Positions 23,254-31,582 of a stretch of 64,000 nt of DNA are shown here, in pieces. The number at the start of each line of letters is the position of its first letter. Positions within the stretch are counted from its first letter, which is position 1. The DNA is from Pseudomonas fluorescens (GTDB taxonomy: Bacteria > Pseudomonadota > Gammaproteobacteria > Pseudomonadales > Pseudomonadaceae): positions 610,816 through 674,815 of the forward strand of contig NZ_MOBX01000014.1 in NCBI RefSeq assembly GCF_003732425.1. The letters run 5' to 3'. The notes below the pieces were generated by a model. It had not been told where the DNA came from, made no database searches, and saw nothing but the letters and a program-made list of their open reading frames with translations. A program made the position numbers and the translations under genes.

Positions 23254-23730
23254 TTATTTTGCGAAACGACGTGCGATCAGGTGATCGATCGACAATTTGC
23301 CCGGCCCGGTCGCCATCAGGTACAGCAACACCGCTGCCCAGGTGCCGTGAGTCGGATAGGCATCCGGATACACAAACAGTTGAATGGTCAGCGTCATGCC
23401 CAACAATGCCAGCGCCGAAAACCGTGTGGCGAAGCCAATCAGGATCAACACCGGAAAGCAGTGCTCGGCGAACGCCGCCAAGTGCGCGGCTAGCTCCGGC
23501 GACAGCAGCGGCACGTGGTATTCGCTTTGAAACAGCGGAATCGTCGAGTCGGCCAGACGTGGCCAGCCGAGCTGAAAAGTGCCGTCGATCAAATCAATGG
23601 CCAGCCCCTCGACCTTGGTCTGTCCGGACTTCCAGAACACTGCGGCAATCGAGAACCGCGCAATAAGGGCGATCAGGCTGTGAGGAATGTGCTCCAGCAA
23701 TGTGATGGCGCGGGTGATGAGCGTTTTCAT
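23254..23730 (-). CDS. DoxX family membrane protein, last gene of bufferin-type operon
   Basis: 158 aa with four membrane helices (ALIARFSIAAVFWKSGQTKV, FPVLILIGFATRFSALALLG, ALLGMTLTIQLFVYP, AAVLLYLMATGPGKLSIDHL). DoxX proteins are quinone-linked or redox-associated inner-membrane proteins. It starts in the last codons of the DUF2063 gene (4-bp overlap), so it belongs to the bufA-bufB-bufC-type operon. In other bacteria DoxX genes accompany these operons, where a role in maturation or export chemistry is suspected but not shown. Confidence 0.85.
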   Translation of the reverse strand: MKTLITRAITLLEHIPHSLIALIARFSIAAVFWKSGQTKVEGLAIDLIDGTFQLGWPRLADSTIPLFQSEYHVPLLSPELAAHLAAFAEHCFPVLILIGFATRFSALALLGMTLTIQLFVYPDAYPTHGTWAAVLLYLMATGPGKLSIDHLIARRFAK

Positions 23731-24485
23731 GGCAGTTCCTTGTTCTTCAAATGAGTGATGGCGTTGCGCGCGATCAGCAAACCGAGGGTTTGCGCGAGGT
23801 CGAACTCAGCACTGTTTTCAGCCGCTGCCAGCAGTGGCTGGCCATCGATCAGGTTGCGGATAAACACACTGGCGCCGGGTTCGAGGGCGAACACCTCGAC
23901 GTCCAGGCCGTTGCGCAGGATCAGGGCGTGCTGGCCTTGATCAAGGCTGATGCCCGCAAGTGATGCGTCGTGCTGATGTGCGCCCCAGATCGCAACCACG
24001 GCATAGGCTGAGTCGAGCAGGTGCAGGGACGGATGCAATTGGAGGCGCAGTTCACTCAGCGTCTGCGCATCAGCCAGTGCTGCCGTGATCTTTTCCGGGC
24101 ACACGGGCAGGGCGTCAGCCGCGTGGTAGGCGAGGGTGCGCAGGTGCTCAAGGCGCGCCACGTCTGCCAGATAAGGCACGCCGCTGGCCGGCTCAAACGC
24201 TGCAATGAAGTGCGCAAATGCTTCGCCGTAGCGGCTCATCAACGGACTTTGCGGCGGTTGCTGTTGGACGAAAATGGCCGCCATGGCACGGAAGAATTCT
24301 TCGCCCACCAATTGCGCCACCACCGGATAGCTGTCGCCCAGCGCATTGATCAGTGAGCCCTGCACATTGTTGCGATACACCGCAAAACGGCTCGCCGGAT
24401 CGGCACCGTTGGCGCTGCACAGACCTTCCGGGCAGGGCAGCCGCGTGTCGATAAGCGCGGCAGCGAAAGCGCGTTGAGTGCTCAT
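23727..24485 (-). CDS. bufC: DUF2063 protein, probable bufferin maturation partner (BufC-like)
   Basis: 252 aa, soluble. The N-terminal half is the DUF2063/putative DNA-binding domain (FAVYRNNVQGSLINALGDSY, VVAQLVGEEFFRAMAAIFVQ, RYGEAFAHFI), the C-terminal half is a small alpha/beta domain. BufC-type proteins act as the recognition or docking partner for the DUF692 enzyme that modifies cysteines of the DUF2282 precursor. It overlaps the DUF692 gene by 4 bp at its start and the DoxX gene at its end. The function comes from recent family work recalled from memory; the operon order supports it strongly. Confidence 0.8.
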   Translation of the reverse strand: MSTQRAFAAALIDTRLPCPEGLCSANGADPASRFAVYRNNVQGSLINALGDSYPVVAQLVGEEFFRAMAAIFVQQQPPQSPLMSRYGEAFAHFIAAFEPASGVPYLADVARLEHLRTLAYHAADALPVCPEKITAALADAQTLSELRLQLHPSLHLLDSAYAVVAIWGAHQHDASLAGISLDQGQHALILRNGLDVEVFALEPGASVFIRNLIDGQPLLAAAENSAEFDLAQTLGLLIARNAITHLKNKELP

Positions 24486-25369
24486 GTGCGTCCTCCAGCA
24501 TCCAGCAACAGCGCATCAGCTTGCTGAGCTTCCGCCAGTAGCACCTCGAACGCCGGCACTTGATTGTCGCGCTCGATCAACGTCGCCACCGGGCCGACGC
24601 GTTGCAGTACGTGCCGGTACAAACTCCAGACCGCTTGATCAATCGGCGCGCCGTGATCGTCGATCAGTAAACGATCACCGAGGCTGTCGCTATCTTCGGC
24701 AAAACCGGCCAGATGAATCTCACCGACGGCATGCAGTGGCAGGGCATTGAGATAGGCCAGCGGATCACGCTGATGATTGACGCACGAGACATAGACGTTG
24801 TTTACGTCGAGCAACAGACCACAGCCGCTGCGACGGATGACTTCGCTGATGAACTCCGCTTCGTCGAACGTCGAGTGATGGAAGCCCAGATACGTCGCCG
24901 GATTCTCCAGCAGCATTGACTGCTTGAGGCTGTTCTGTACCTGATCAATGTGTTCGCAGACCCGCTTCAGCGTCGGCGTGTCATAGGCCAGCGGCAGCAG
25001 GTCGTTGAGAAACACCGGGCCGTGGCTCGACCACGCCAGGTGTTCGGAAAAGGATTGTGGTTGATAGCGCTGAATCAGCGCTGCCAGTCGTTTGAGGTGC
25101 TGTTGATCCAGCGGCCCTTCAGCGCCGATGGACAAACCGACACCGTGCAACGACAGCGGATACTGTTCGCGGATCAAACCGAGAAAATGATGAAAAGGAC
25201 CGCCGGCGACCATGTAGTTTTCGGCGTGGACTTCGAAGAACCCGATGTCCGGTTGTGAGCCGAGCACTTCACGAAAGTGCCCGGTCTTGAGCCCCAGCCC
25301 GGCACGGGGCGGGAGCCCGAGCAGGGCGGCCTGAGTGGCGGGGAGGGCAGGGTGATTGGCTGTAAACAT
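24482..25369 (-). CDS. bufB: DUF692 multinuclear non-haem iron enzyme (BufB-like)
   Basis: 295 aa TIM-barrel. Metal-ligand-like His/Glu/Asp residues of the MNIO family are visible: FFEVHAENYM, PLSLHGVGLSIG, SFSEHLAWS, LENPATY, LLLDVNNVYVSC, GEIHLAGF and TLIERDN. MNIOs use two or three irons and oxygen to convert Cys side chains in ribosomal peptides, for example into thiooxazole. The precursor candidate (DUF2282) is encoded just upstream and the partner DUF2063 just downstream. ATG at 25369 is preferred; a GTG three codons earlier is possible. Confidence 0.9.
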   Translation of the reverse strand: MFTANHPALPATQAALLGLPPRAGLGLKTGHFREVLGSQPDIGFFEVHAENYMVAGGPFHHFLGLIREQYPLSLHGVGLSIGAEGPLDQQHLKRLAALIQRYQPQSFSEHLAWSSHGPVFLNDLLPLAYDTPTLKRVCEHIDQVQNSLKQSMLLENPATYLGFHHSTFDEAEFISEVIRRSGCGLLLDVNNVYVSCVNHQRDPLAYLNALPLHAVGEIHLAGFAEDSDSLGDRLLIDDHGAPIDQAVWSLYRHVLQRVGPVATLIERDNQVPAFEVLLAEAQQADALLLDAGGRT

Positions 25370-25394
25370 GATCGTCACTCAGGCAGGTCGCCGA

Positions 25395-25697
25395 TCAGGA
25401 CTTGGCTTTGAACGCTTCCATCTGGCCGAAACCGGTCGGCGAAGTCTTGCTCTCAGTGGTGGCGCAGGTGCCTTTCGGTACGAGCTTCCAGGCATTGGCC
25501 TGATAGTCCATTTTCGACGTGCCGGCACAGGTAGTGCCTGCACCGGCGGCGCAATCGTTTTTGCCTTTCATCGCCACGCCGAAGCATTTTTCCATGTCGT
25601 CGGCGGCGTGGGCGGTGGAGACGGCGGCGATGCTCACGGCAGAACCGAGGGCCAGAACCAGGGCGGTGGCGGTCAGGGTGCGGGTGGTAGCAGTCAT
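25395..25697 (-). CDS. bufA: DUF2282 bufferin-type precursor protein
   Basis: 100 aa. A clear Sec signal peptide ends at STAHA (about residue 31). The mature part holds four Cys in the family pattern: EKCFGVA, KNDCAAG, TTCAG and PKGTCATT, in which the first and last are spaced by 39 residues. DUF2282 proteins are the precursors of bufferins, RiPPs whose oxidised cysteines bind copper in the periplasm and protect against copper stress in Caulobacter. It is the first gene of the operon and is separated by 25 bp from bufB. Confidence 0.85.
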   Translation of the reverse strand: MTATTRTLTATALVLALGSAVSIAAVSTAHAADDMEKCFGVAMKGKNDCAAGAGTTCAGTSKMDYQANAWKLVPKGTCATTESKTSPTGFGQMEAFKAKS

Positions 25698-25754
25698 GAT
25701 GTTTCTCCAGTCTTGGTCAGGGTTTTTACAAGCGCTTTGTGCTTGCTTACCCCA

Positions 25755-25783
25755 CTAGAGAAAGCTCACTGCGATGCGTTACA
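25755..25783 (-). promoter_or_regulatory. Candidate ECF-sigma promoter of the bufferin operon
   Basis: On the minus strand TGTAAC, followed 17 nt later by CTCTAG, lies 60-85 nt before the bufA start. TGTAAC-type -35 elements are used by several ECF sigma factors, and bufferin operons elsewhere are ECF-controlled. No sigma/anti-sigma gene adjoins this operon. Assigned from sequence only. Confidence 0.35.
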
Positions 25784-25820
25784 GCCGAGCCGAAATTTTT
25801 CAGAAAAAATGCAAAACCTT

Positions 25821-25908
25821 GTAGGAGCTGCCGAAGGCTGCGATCTTTCGATCTTGATTCTGTTTTAACAATCAAAGTCAAAAGATCGCAGCCTTCGGCA
25901 GCTCCTAC
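25821..25908. repeat. REP-like inverted repeat, arms in outward order
   Basis: GTAGGAGCTGCCGAAGGCTG at the left and CAGCCTTCGGCAGCTCCTAC at the right. Most copies of this family in the window start with AAAAGATC; here the GTAGGAGC ends are outermost, so the two half-units are arranged in reverse. Confidence 0.85.
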
Positions 25909-26009
25909 TGGGGGAATCCACCTCACCGGTTTTTTCCACTCTGTCACGCGTGTTCTATAGTCAACTCGAAGGCCCCTTTGCCCGGGCCGATTTACCAGGA
26001 CGGTATCTC

Positions 26010-27401
26010 ATGAAAAAGGATCGCTCAGACTGTGCTGTGCTTTCGCGCCGGATTTTATCTTTTGCCCTGGCCTGCGCATTTCCCTTGTGGTTCAGTTCGG
26101 CGGCTGCCCAGACAGTTTCCGATCCGCAGGAAACGCTCAAGCGCATCAACCTCAACTACAACACCCTCAAGGACGCCTGCCAGGAACCCGACACCGGTGC
26201 CGCGCGGGGCCTCTACTATTGCAGCGGCGTGACCTTGCGCATGGTCAACGACGGGCCGTTCAATCCATGGGATTACAGCCCCTATGCGATCAAGATTGGT
26301 GCGACCTCCTATTCATGGATCCGCAAGGATCTGAGCACGCGCATTCTTATCCACCCGGCCGGTTTCATCCTGCGCACGCCCACCGATGCGGCGGCGCTGA
26401 AGTTGCCGGTCAAGGAGCAGGGATTCACCTGCATCTACGCCTTCGATGGCGGCACCGGGCCTGAGCGCAAGTGGTATGGCTGCGGTTTCTTCGACAGCCG
26501 TGAGCCGCCGCGCGCCGCTCAAGCTGCGATGAACAATCGCAATGCCGCGCTGGCGTACGGCACGTGTGCGGAAGCCGGGGTCAGCACCGCTGAGCAGTGG
26601 ACACAGAAATACACCGGGTTGATGAAGGGCCCGATCCAATATGGTCAGTGCTCGTGGAACGCGGAAAAACCCAGCGACTGGAAAGCGATGATCCGGGTTC
26701 ACGAGTCGCGGCCGAACACCACCAATAAAGACCCTTTCGCCTTCAGTGCGCAGGTCAACGAGTTCATGTTGAAGAATGCCACCGCGACCAACGACGGCAG
26801 CGAAAACATGAAGTACATCGATGCCGTTATCTACAACGTCAACAGCACGCAGAACTTCGCCACGCGCGGAGATCAGGCGCCACCGAAGCCGGAAAACGGC
26901 CTGAACAGCGCCCGCACCTTTCAGAAGAAACTCCACGCCCAAGGCTACAGCGTGCCGATCCTGCGCCTGGACTTCACCAAGCCGCCCGAGCAGCGTTTCA
27001 GTTATGTCGCCGCTGATCAGGCAATCGAGTCGATGATGATTGGCGGCGTGCAGCCGCCCCCCGCTGCGCCTGCGCCCAGCTACATCGCCTCGGCCAACTG
27101 GATCAAGCGTTACGACCCCGGCACGCGCAAGGATGAGTGGAGCTTGAGTGTGGTGCCCACAGCGGCAGGTCGAGCATTACCCAACGAACAAATCGGGGTG
27201 ATGTACGAGCAGTTGTTCGCCCTCAAAGGCGCCGACAGCAACTGGCGCGACAATGAAAAATCCGTCGGCAGCATGCGTCAGCAATTGAGCTGCGTCCTGG
27301 TCAATTACCGCGCCAAGACGCCATGGAATCTCGAGCCGTTTCGCCCGGCCTTGTCGGACAGCGAGACTCGAGCAGCGGGCTGCAATCCGGTCCCGCGTTG
27401 A
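26010..27401 (+). CDS. Secreted halovibrin-like protein with DUF2599-type C-terminus
   Basis: 463 aa with signal peptide (LSFALACAFPLWFSSAAAQ). The N-terminal part has Cys-rich blocks (LKDACQEPDTGAARGLYYCS, PFNPWDYSPYAIKIGATSYS). The central region includes RTFQKKLHAQGYSVPILRLD. The C-terminal 110 residues (ANWIKRYDPG, EWSLSVVPTAAGRALPN, SMRQQLSCVL, PWNLEPFRP, AGCNPVPR) match DUF2599. This architecture is labelled halovibrin (HvnA/C-like) in pseudomonads; Vibrio fischeri halovibrins are secreted NAD+-glycohydrolases. The catalytic residues are not identifiable here. The next gene is a paralog; the pair is probably one transcript. Confidence 0.6.
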   Translation: MKKDRSDCAVLSRRILSFALACAFPLWFSSAAAQTVSDPQETLKRINLNYNTLKDACQEPDTGAARGLYYCSGVTLRMVNDGPFNPWDYSPYAIKIGATSYSWIRKDLSTRILIHPAGFILRTPTDAAALKLPVKEQGFTCIYAFDGGTGPERKWYGCGFFDSREPPRAAQAAMNNRNAALAYGTCAEAGVSTAEQWTQKYTGLMKGPIQYGQCSWNAEKPSDWKAMIRVHESRPNTTNKDPFAFSAQVNEFMLKNATATNDGSENMKYIDAVIYNVNSTQNFATRGDQAPPKPENGLNSARTFQKKLHAQGYSVPILRLDFTKPPEQRFSYVAADQAIESMMIGGVQPPPAAPAPSYIASANWIKRYDPGTRKDEWSLSVVPTAAGRALPNEQIGVMYEQLFALKGADSNWRDNEKSVGSMRQQLSCVLVNYRAKTPWNLEPFRPALSDSETRAAGCNPVPR

Positions 27402-27434
27402 AGGTGTGTTTGGCTAATCAAGGAGATGCAAGCC

Positions 27435-28673
27435 ATGAAAAAACGCTTGAACAGGATCGCGCCGTTGCTGATGTTGCCCCTGCTGGTGCAGGCCACCTGG
27501 GCCCATGCCGAGTCATGCGACGAGACGCTGAAAAAGGTCGAAACGTTGTACAACAAGACCGTCGACAGTTGCGGCCAGGATCCCGCCTCCGACTGTTCCG
27601 GGCTGCTGGTGCGGGGCACGCACCGGGCGGATCCGGCGAAGGGGCAAAAATGGGACGTGTGGAATCCTAGCCCGAAAGCCTTGGAGTTGGGGACGTTTGC
27701 CGCTTCCTTCATGCGCGCCGACGGCATCAGTTATGAAGACCCCGGCATGAGCACGCAGAACGGCTACCTCATCACACCAAGGGATCTGGTGCGCGACCCC
27801 GAGACGCCGGTGCACGTTTACTGTGCCTTTCCCAATGACGCCTGGACCGACTTTCGCAATGACCGTGGTTGTGGCGACAACAAGAACACCGCGCCGGCAG
27901 AAGCCGTTTGCCAGGCGATGAAACCATTGATCACCAGTCCGAATGCCTGGGTTGCGCATTTCACTCAGTTCAACAACAACCGACAGCAGGACCAGTTGCA
28001 GTGTGGCTTCAATATGCGCAATCCGATGAGCAGCAAGGAGCGGGTCGACGCCTTTCGCAATTTCATGGGCGCGCGCAAAGTCATCAACAGCCACGAGTTC
28101 CAGACCCAGACGGAACTGCGTCTGGGCAATCCGAAAACCGATGAACTTCCGATTCTGGCGTTTTTCTACAGCGATCAGCGCGGCTTGAATGACGCGCTGG
28201 CCAATCAAAAGGACTACAAGGCCAAGACCGGCAAGGACCGCAACATCATCAAGATCGACTTCCCGAAAACGCCGGTGGCCAAGGCCAGTTTCTCGTGTAT
28301 CCAGACCGCGACGCCGACAGAACCGAAATTCTGCGAGAAGTACATCGAGTCGAGCACCTGGGTACAACGTCCCGATCCGAAGCTGGGGCCGAACACCTGG
28401 TCGCTCTCGGTGGTGCCGACCGCGTGCGGACGCGCGATCAAGGATGACCAGACCGACCGGATGTTTGCCGAGCTGTACAACAAACACAAAGACGATCAGC
28501 AGTGGCGGCAGTACAGCATCAATGGCGGGTCGCTGCGTCGGCAGATGGTCTGTCATCTGGCGGCTGTCTACGACGGCAAGCCGGTGCGCAACAAGCCTGA
28601 GTGGAACCTTGAGCCGGCACGGCCTTATGTCGATCAAGCGACGGCGGTGGCGCAGCACTGCAATCCGTACTAA
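27435..28673 (+). CDS. Second secreted halovibrin-like protein with DUF2599-type C-terminus
   Basis: 412 aa, paralogous to the preceding gene: signal peptide (IAPLLMLPLLVQATWAHA), LYNKTVDSCGQDPASDCSGL, WNPSPKALELGTFAASFMRA, then DUF2599-type end (STWVQRPDPK, TWSLSVVPTACGRAIKDD, LRRQMVCHLAAV, EWNLEPARPYV, AQHCNPY). The N-terminal pattern SGLLVRGTHRA plus the WNPSP block is the recognisable halovibrin-like feature. ATG at 27435 is 9 nt after AAGGAG; an ATG at 27426 directly abuts that SD. It lies 33 bp after its paralog. Substrate and target cells are unknown; a toxin, or a role in host contact, is possible. Confidence 0.6.
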   Translation: MKKRLNRIAPLLMLPLLVQATWAHAESCDETLKKVETLYNKTVDSCGQDPASDCSGLLVRGTHRADPAKGQKWDVWNPSPKALELGTFAASFMRADGISYEDPGMSTQNGYLITPRDLVRDPETPVHVYCAFPNDAWTDFRNDRGCGDNKNTAPAEAVCQAMKPLITSPNAWVAHFTQFNNNRQQDQLQCGFNMRNPMSSKERVDAFRNFMGARKVINSHEFQTQTELRLGNPKTDELPILAFFYSDQRGLNDALANQKDYKAKTGKDRNIIKIDFPKTPVAKASFSCIQTATPTEPKFCEKYIESSTWVQRPDPKLGPNTWSLSVVPTACGRAIKDDQTDRMFAELYNKHKDDQQWRQYSINGGSLRRQMVCHLAAVYDGKPVRNKPEWNLEPARPYVDQATAVAQHCNPY

Positions 28674-28694
28674 GCGATTGCTATAACTCTCCCC

Positions 28695-28784
28695 TGTGGG
28701 AGCGACCTGTTCGCGAAGAGGGAGTGTCAGTCAGCACATTTGCTGAATGACACACCGCTTTCGCGAGCAGGCTCGCTCCCACAG
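28695..28784. repeat. Palindromic repeat (CTTCGCGAGCAGGCTCGCTCCCACA family)
   Basis: TGTGGGAGCGACCTGTTCGCGAAG at the left and CTTTCGCGAGCAGGCTCGCTCCCACA at the right, after the halovibrin-like pair. Confidence 0.85.
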
Positions 28785-28815
28785 GGGGCTTATGTTGAAT
28801 TCAGGATTGGCGCAT

Positions 28816-28844
28816 AAAAAAAACGGCCCGAAGGCCGTTTTTTT
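28816..28844. terminator. Bidirectional terminator between the halovibrin-like and liv operons
   Basis: AAAAAAACGGCC-CGAA-GGCCGTTTTTTT: a GC stem, stable tetraloop and A/T tracts on both sides, so it can stop transcription from either convergent operon (hvn-like pair on plus, livF on minus). Confidence 0.95.
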
Positions 28845-28859
28845 GTGGGGTGAAATGCA

Positions 28860-29561
28860 TCAACCGCCGAGGTACGCCTCGCGTACTTTCGGGTCAGTCA
28901 GCAGCGCTTCACCGGTGCCTTGCATGACCACACGGCCGTTCTCCAGAACGTACGCACGGTCGGCGATTTTTAGCGCCTGGTTGGCGTTCTGCTCGACCAG
29001 GAACACCGTCACACCGTCCTTGCGCAGCATTTCGATGATGTCGAAAATCTGCTGGATGATGATCGGTGCCAGGCCCAGCGACGGCTCGTCGAGCAGCAGC
29101 AGCTTCGGCTTGCTCATCAGCGCACGGCCGATGGCGAGCATCTGCTGTTCGCCGCCGGACATGGTGCCGCCGCGCTGGTTGAAGCGTTCTTTCAGACGCG
29201 GGAACAGGCCGAGAACCTTGTCCATTTGTTCCTGATAGTCGCCCTTGTCGGTGAAGAAGCCGCCCATCGACAGGTTTTCTTCAACGGTCAGACGGGCAAA
29301 CACCCGACGACCTTCCGGCACCACGGCGATGCTCTTGCGCATGATCTGCGACGAGTCCTGGCCGACCAGTTCCTCACCCATGTAGCGGATGCTGCCGCTG
29401 TGCGCCTGCGGCGAACCGCAAAGCGTCATCAGCAGCGTCGACTTGCCGGCACCGTTGGCGCCGATCAGGGTCACGATCTCGCCCTGACGGACTTCGACGT
29501 TGACGCTGTGCAGGGCCTGGATCTTGCCGTAGAAGGTGGAAACGTTTTCGAACTGCAGCAT
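28860..29561 (-). CDS. livF: Branched-chain amino acid ABC transporter ATP-binding protein LivF
   Basis: 233 aa ATPase. Walker A GANGAGKST (about residues 33-41), ABC signature TMSGGEQQML, and Walker B LLLLDEPSLGL. Together with LivG it powers import of leucine, isoleucine and valine through LivHM. It is the last gene of the operon livK-livH-livM-livG-livF, immediately following livG without a gap, and is closed by a bidirectional terminator. Confidence 0.96.
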   Translation of the reverse strand: MLQFENVSTFYGKIQALHSVNVEVRQGEIVTLIGANGAGKSTLLMTLCGSPQAHSGSIRYMGEELVGQDSSQIMRKSIAVVPEGRRVFARLTVEENLSMGGFFTDKGDYQEQMDKVLGLFPRLKERFNQRGGTMSGGEQQMLAIGRALMSKPKLLLLDEPSLGLAPIIIQQIFDIIEMLRKDGVTVFLVEQNANQALKIADRAYVLENGRVVMQGTGEALLTDPKVREAYLGG

Positions 29562-30329
29562 TTACGCTTCCCCCAGGTAGGCTTTGATCACTTCAGGATT
29601 GTCGCGGATCTGTTCCGGTGTGCCATCGGCCAGAGGCGTGCCCTGGTTGATCACGACGATGTGGTCGGAAATGCTCATGACCAGTTTCATGTCGTGTTCG
29701 ATCAGCAGCACGGTCACATTGTGCTCTTCGCGCAGCACGCTGATCAGCGCCTTGAGGTCTTCGGTTTCCTTCGGGTTCAGGCCGGCCGCCGGTTCGTCGA
29801 GCATGAGGATCCGCGGACGGGTCATCATGCAGCGAGCGATTTCCAGACGCCGTTGCTGACCGTAGGCCAGGGTGCCGGCGGTACGGTTGGCGAACTCCTT
29901 GAGATTGACCTTTTCCAGCCAGTACTCGGCAAACTCCATGGCCTCGCGCTCGCTTTTGCGGAACGCCGGGGTCTTGAACAGACCGGCCAGGAAGTTGGTG
30001 TTCAGGTGACGATGCTGGGCGATCAACAGGTTCTCGACCGCCGTCATGTCCTTGAACAGGCGCACGTTCTGGAAGGTGCGCACCACGCCTTTGAGGGCGA
30101 TCTTGTGGCCCGGCAGGCCCTGAATCGGCTCGCCGTCCAGCAGGATGCTGCCGCCGGTGGGCTGATAGAAACCGGTCAGGCAGTTGAACACGGTGGTCTT
30201 GCCGGCGCCGTTCGGGCCGATCAGTGCAACCACTTGTTTCTCTTTGACGGTCAGGGCCACGCCGTTGACCGCCAGCAAGCCGCCGAAGCGCATGCTCAGG
30301 TTTTCGACTTTAAGGATCTCGCGGCTCAT
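29562..30329 (-). CDS. livG: Branched-chain amino acid ABC transporter ATP-binding protein LivG
   Basis: 255 aa ATPase. Walker A GPNGAGKTTVFN, signature LAYGQQRRLEIAR, Walker B ILMLDEPAAGLNP, and a switch His in LLIEHDMKLVM. The LivG family is distinguished from LivF by the variant YGQQRR signature. The ATG overlaps the end of livM by 4 bp, so translation is coupled. Confidence 0.96.
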   Translation of the reverse strand: MSREILKVENLSMRFGGLLAVNGVALTVKEKQVVALIGPNGAGKTTVFNCLTGFYQPTGGSILLDGEPIQGLPGHKIALKGVVRTFQNVRLFKDMTAVENLLIAQHRHLNTNFLAGLFKTPAFRKSEREAMEFAEYWLEKVNLKEFANRTAGTLAYGQQRRLEIARCMMTRPRILMLDEPAAGLNPKETEDLKALISVLREEHNVTVLLIEHDMKLVMSISDHIVVINQGTPLADGTPEQIRDNPEVIKAYLGEA

Positions 30330-31582
30330 TTTCGCAACTCCATGTGTGGGCGTTGCATCGGCAGCAGACCTTGTGGACGCCAGATCATCATCAACACCAT
30401 CAGGGCACCGAACATCAACATGCGGTACTCGCTGAACTCACGCATCATTTCCGGCAACAGGATCATCACCACGGCAGCCAGAATCACACCCAACTGCGAG
30501 CCCATGCCACCCAGCACCACAATGGCGAGGATGATCGCCGACTCGATGAAGGTGAACGACTCCGGGGTCACCAGACCCTGACGGGCGGCGAAGAAGCTAC
30601 CGGCGAAACCGGCGAAGCTCGCCCCGAGGGTGAAGGCCGACAGCTTGATCACGGTCGGATTCAGGCCCAGGGCGCGGCAGGCGATTTCATCTTCACGCAG
30701 CGCTTCCCACGCACGGCCAATCGGCATGCGCAGCAGACGGTTGATGATGAACAGCGCCGCCAGTGCCAGCAACAACGCCACCAGGTAGAGGAAAATCACC
30801 TTGTTGATCGAGTTGTATTCGAGGCCGAAGTATTCGTGGAAGGTTTGCAGACCTTCTGCGGCTTTGCGTTCGAAGGTCAGGCCGAAGAACGTCGGTTTCT
30901 CGATGTTGCTGATGCCGTTCGGACCGCCAGTGATGTCGGTCAGGTTACGCAGGAACAGCCGGATGATCTCGCCGAAACCGAGGGTCACGATCGCCAGATA
31001 GTCACCGCGCAAACGCAACACCGGGAAGCCCAGCAGGAAGCCGAACGTCGCCGCCATCAGGCCGGCAATCGGCAGGCAGATCCAGAAGCTCAGGCCGTAG
31101 TAGTGCGACAGCAGCGCGTAGCTGTAGGCGCCGACGGCGTAGAAGCCGACGTAACCGAGGTCGAGCAGACCGGCCAGACCGACGACGATGTTCAGGCCGA
31201 GGCCGAGCATCACGTAGATCAGGATCAGCGTCGCGATATCCACCGCGCCACGCGAACCGAAGAACGGCCATACCAGGGCACCGATGATCAGCGCAATGAT
31301 GAAGTAGCGTTGGGTGGTCGGCAGGGTCAGGAAGTTGCTGGCTTTGGCCGGGATCAGCGGCAAGCCTGGCGAAGAGTTCCACGCCTTGCTGATTTGCTGG
31401 TTGAACAGCACCCGCAGGAACATCAACACCGAGCAGATGGCGATGGTCGCCAGAATCATCGGGCTGGTGTTGTGCACTTCGAGGTTGATGCCGACGATGG
31501 TCAGTTTCAGACCGAGTACCGGGTAGGCCACGGCCCACACCAGCAAGGCACTGAACAGTGCCTGTTTAAGATTCCTAGTCAT
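30326..31582 (-). CDS. livM: Branched-chain amino acid ABC transporter permease LivM
   Basis: 418 aa inner-membrane permease, about ten helices, including an N-terminal extension with extra helices as in proteobacterial LivM. The EAA-like cytoplasmic loop RAWEALREDEIACRALGLNP, which contacts the ATPases, is present. It overlaps livG (start) and livH (end) by 4 bp each. It forms the channel with LivH. Confidence 0.96.
   Translation of the reverse strand: MTRNLKQALFSALLVWAVAYPVLGLKLTIVGINLEVHNTSPMILATIAICSVLMFLRVLFNQQISKAWNSSPGLPLIPAKASNFLTLPTTQRYFIIALIIGALVWPFFGSRGAVDIATLILIYVMLGLGLNIVVGLAGLLDLGYVGFYAVGAYSYALLSHYYGLSFWICLPIAGLMAATFGFLLGFPVLRLRGDYLAIVTLGFGEIIRLFLRNLTDITGGPNGISNIEKPTFFGLTFERKAAEGLQTFHEYFGLEYNSINKVIFLYLVALLLALAALFIINRLLRMPIGRAWEALREDEIACRALGLNPTVIKLSAFTLGASFAGFAGSFFAARQGLVTPESFTFIESAIILAIVVLGGMGSQLGVILAAVVMILLPEMMREFSEYRMLMFGALMVLMMIWRPQGLLPMQRPHMELRK

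Larger units (their letters stand above)
25698..26009. other. 312-bp intergenic region between the bufferin operon and the halovibrin-like genes
   Basis: It contains the bufA leader and promoter candidate, a REP-like pair (25821-25908) and about 100 bp of leader before the hvn-like gene. No further coding sequence was seen. Confidence 0.7.
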
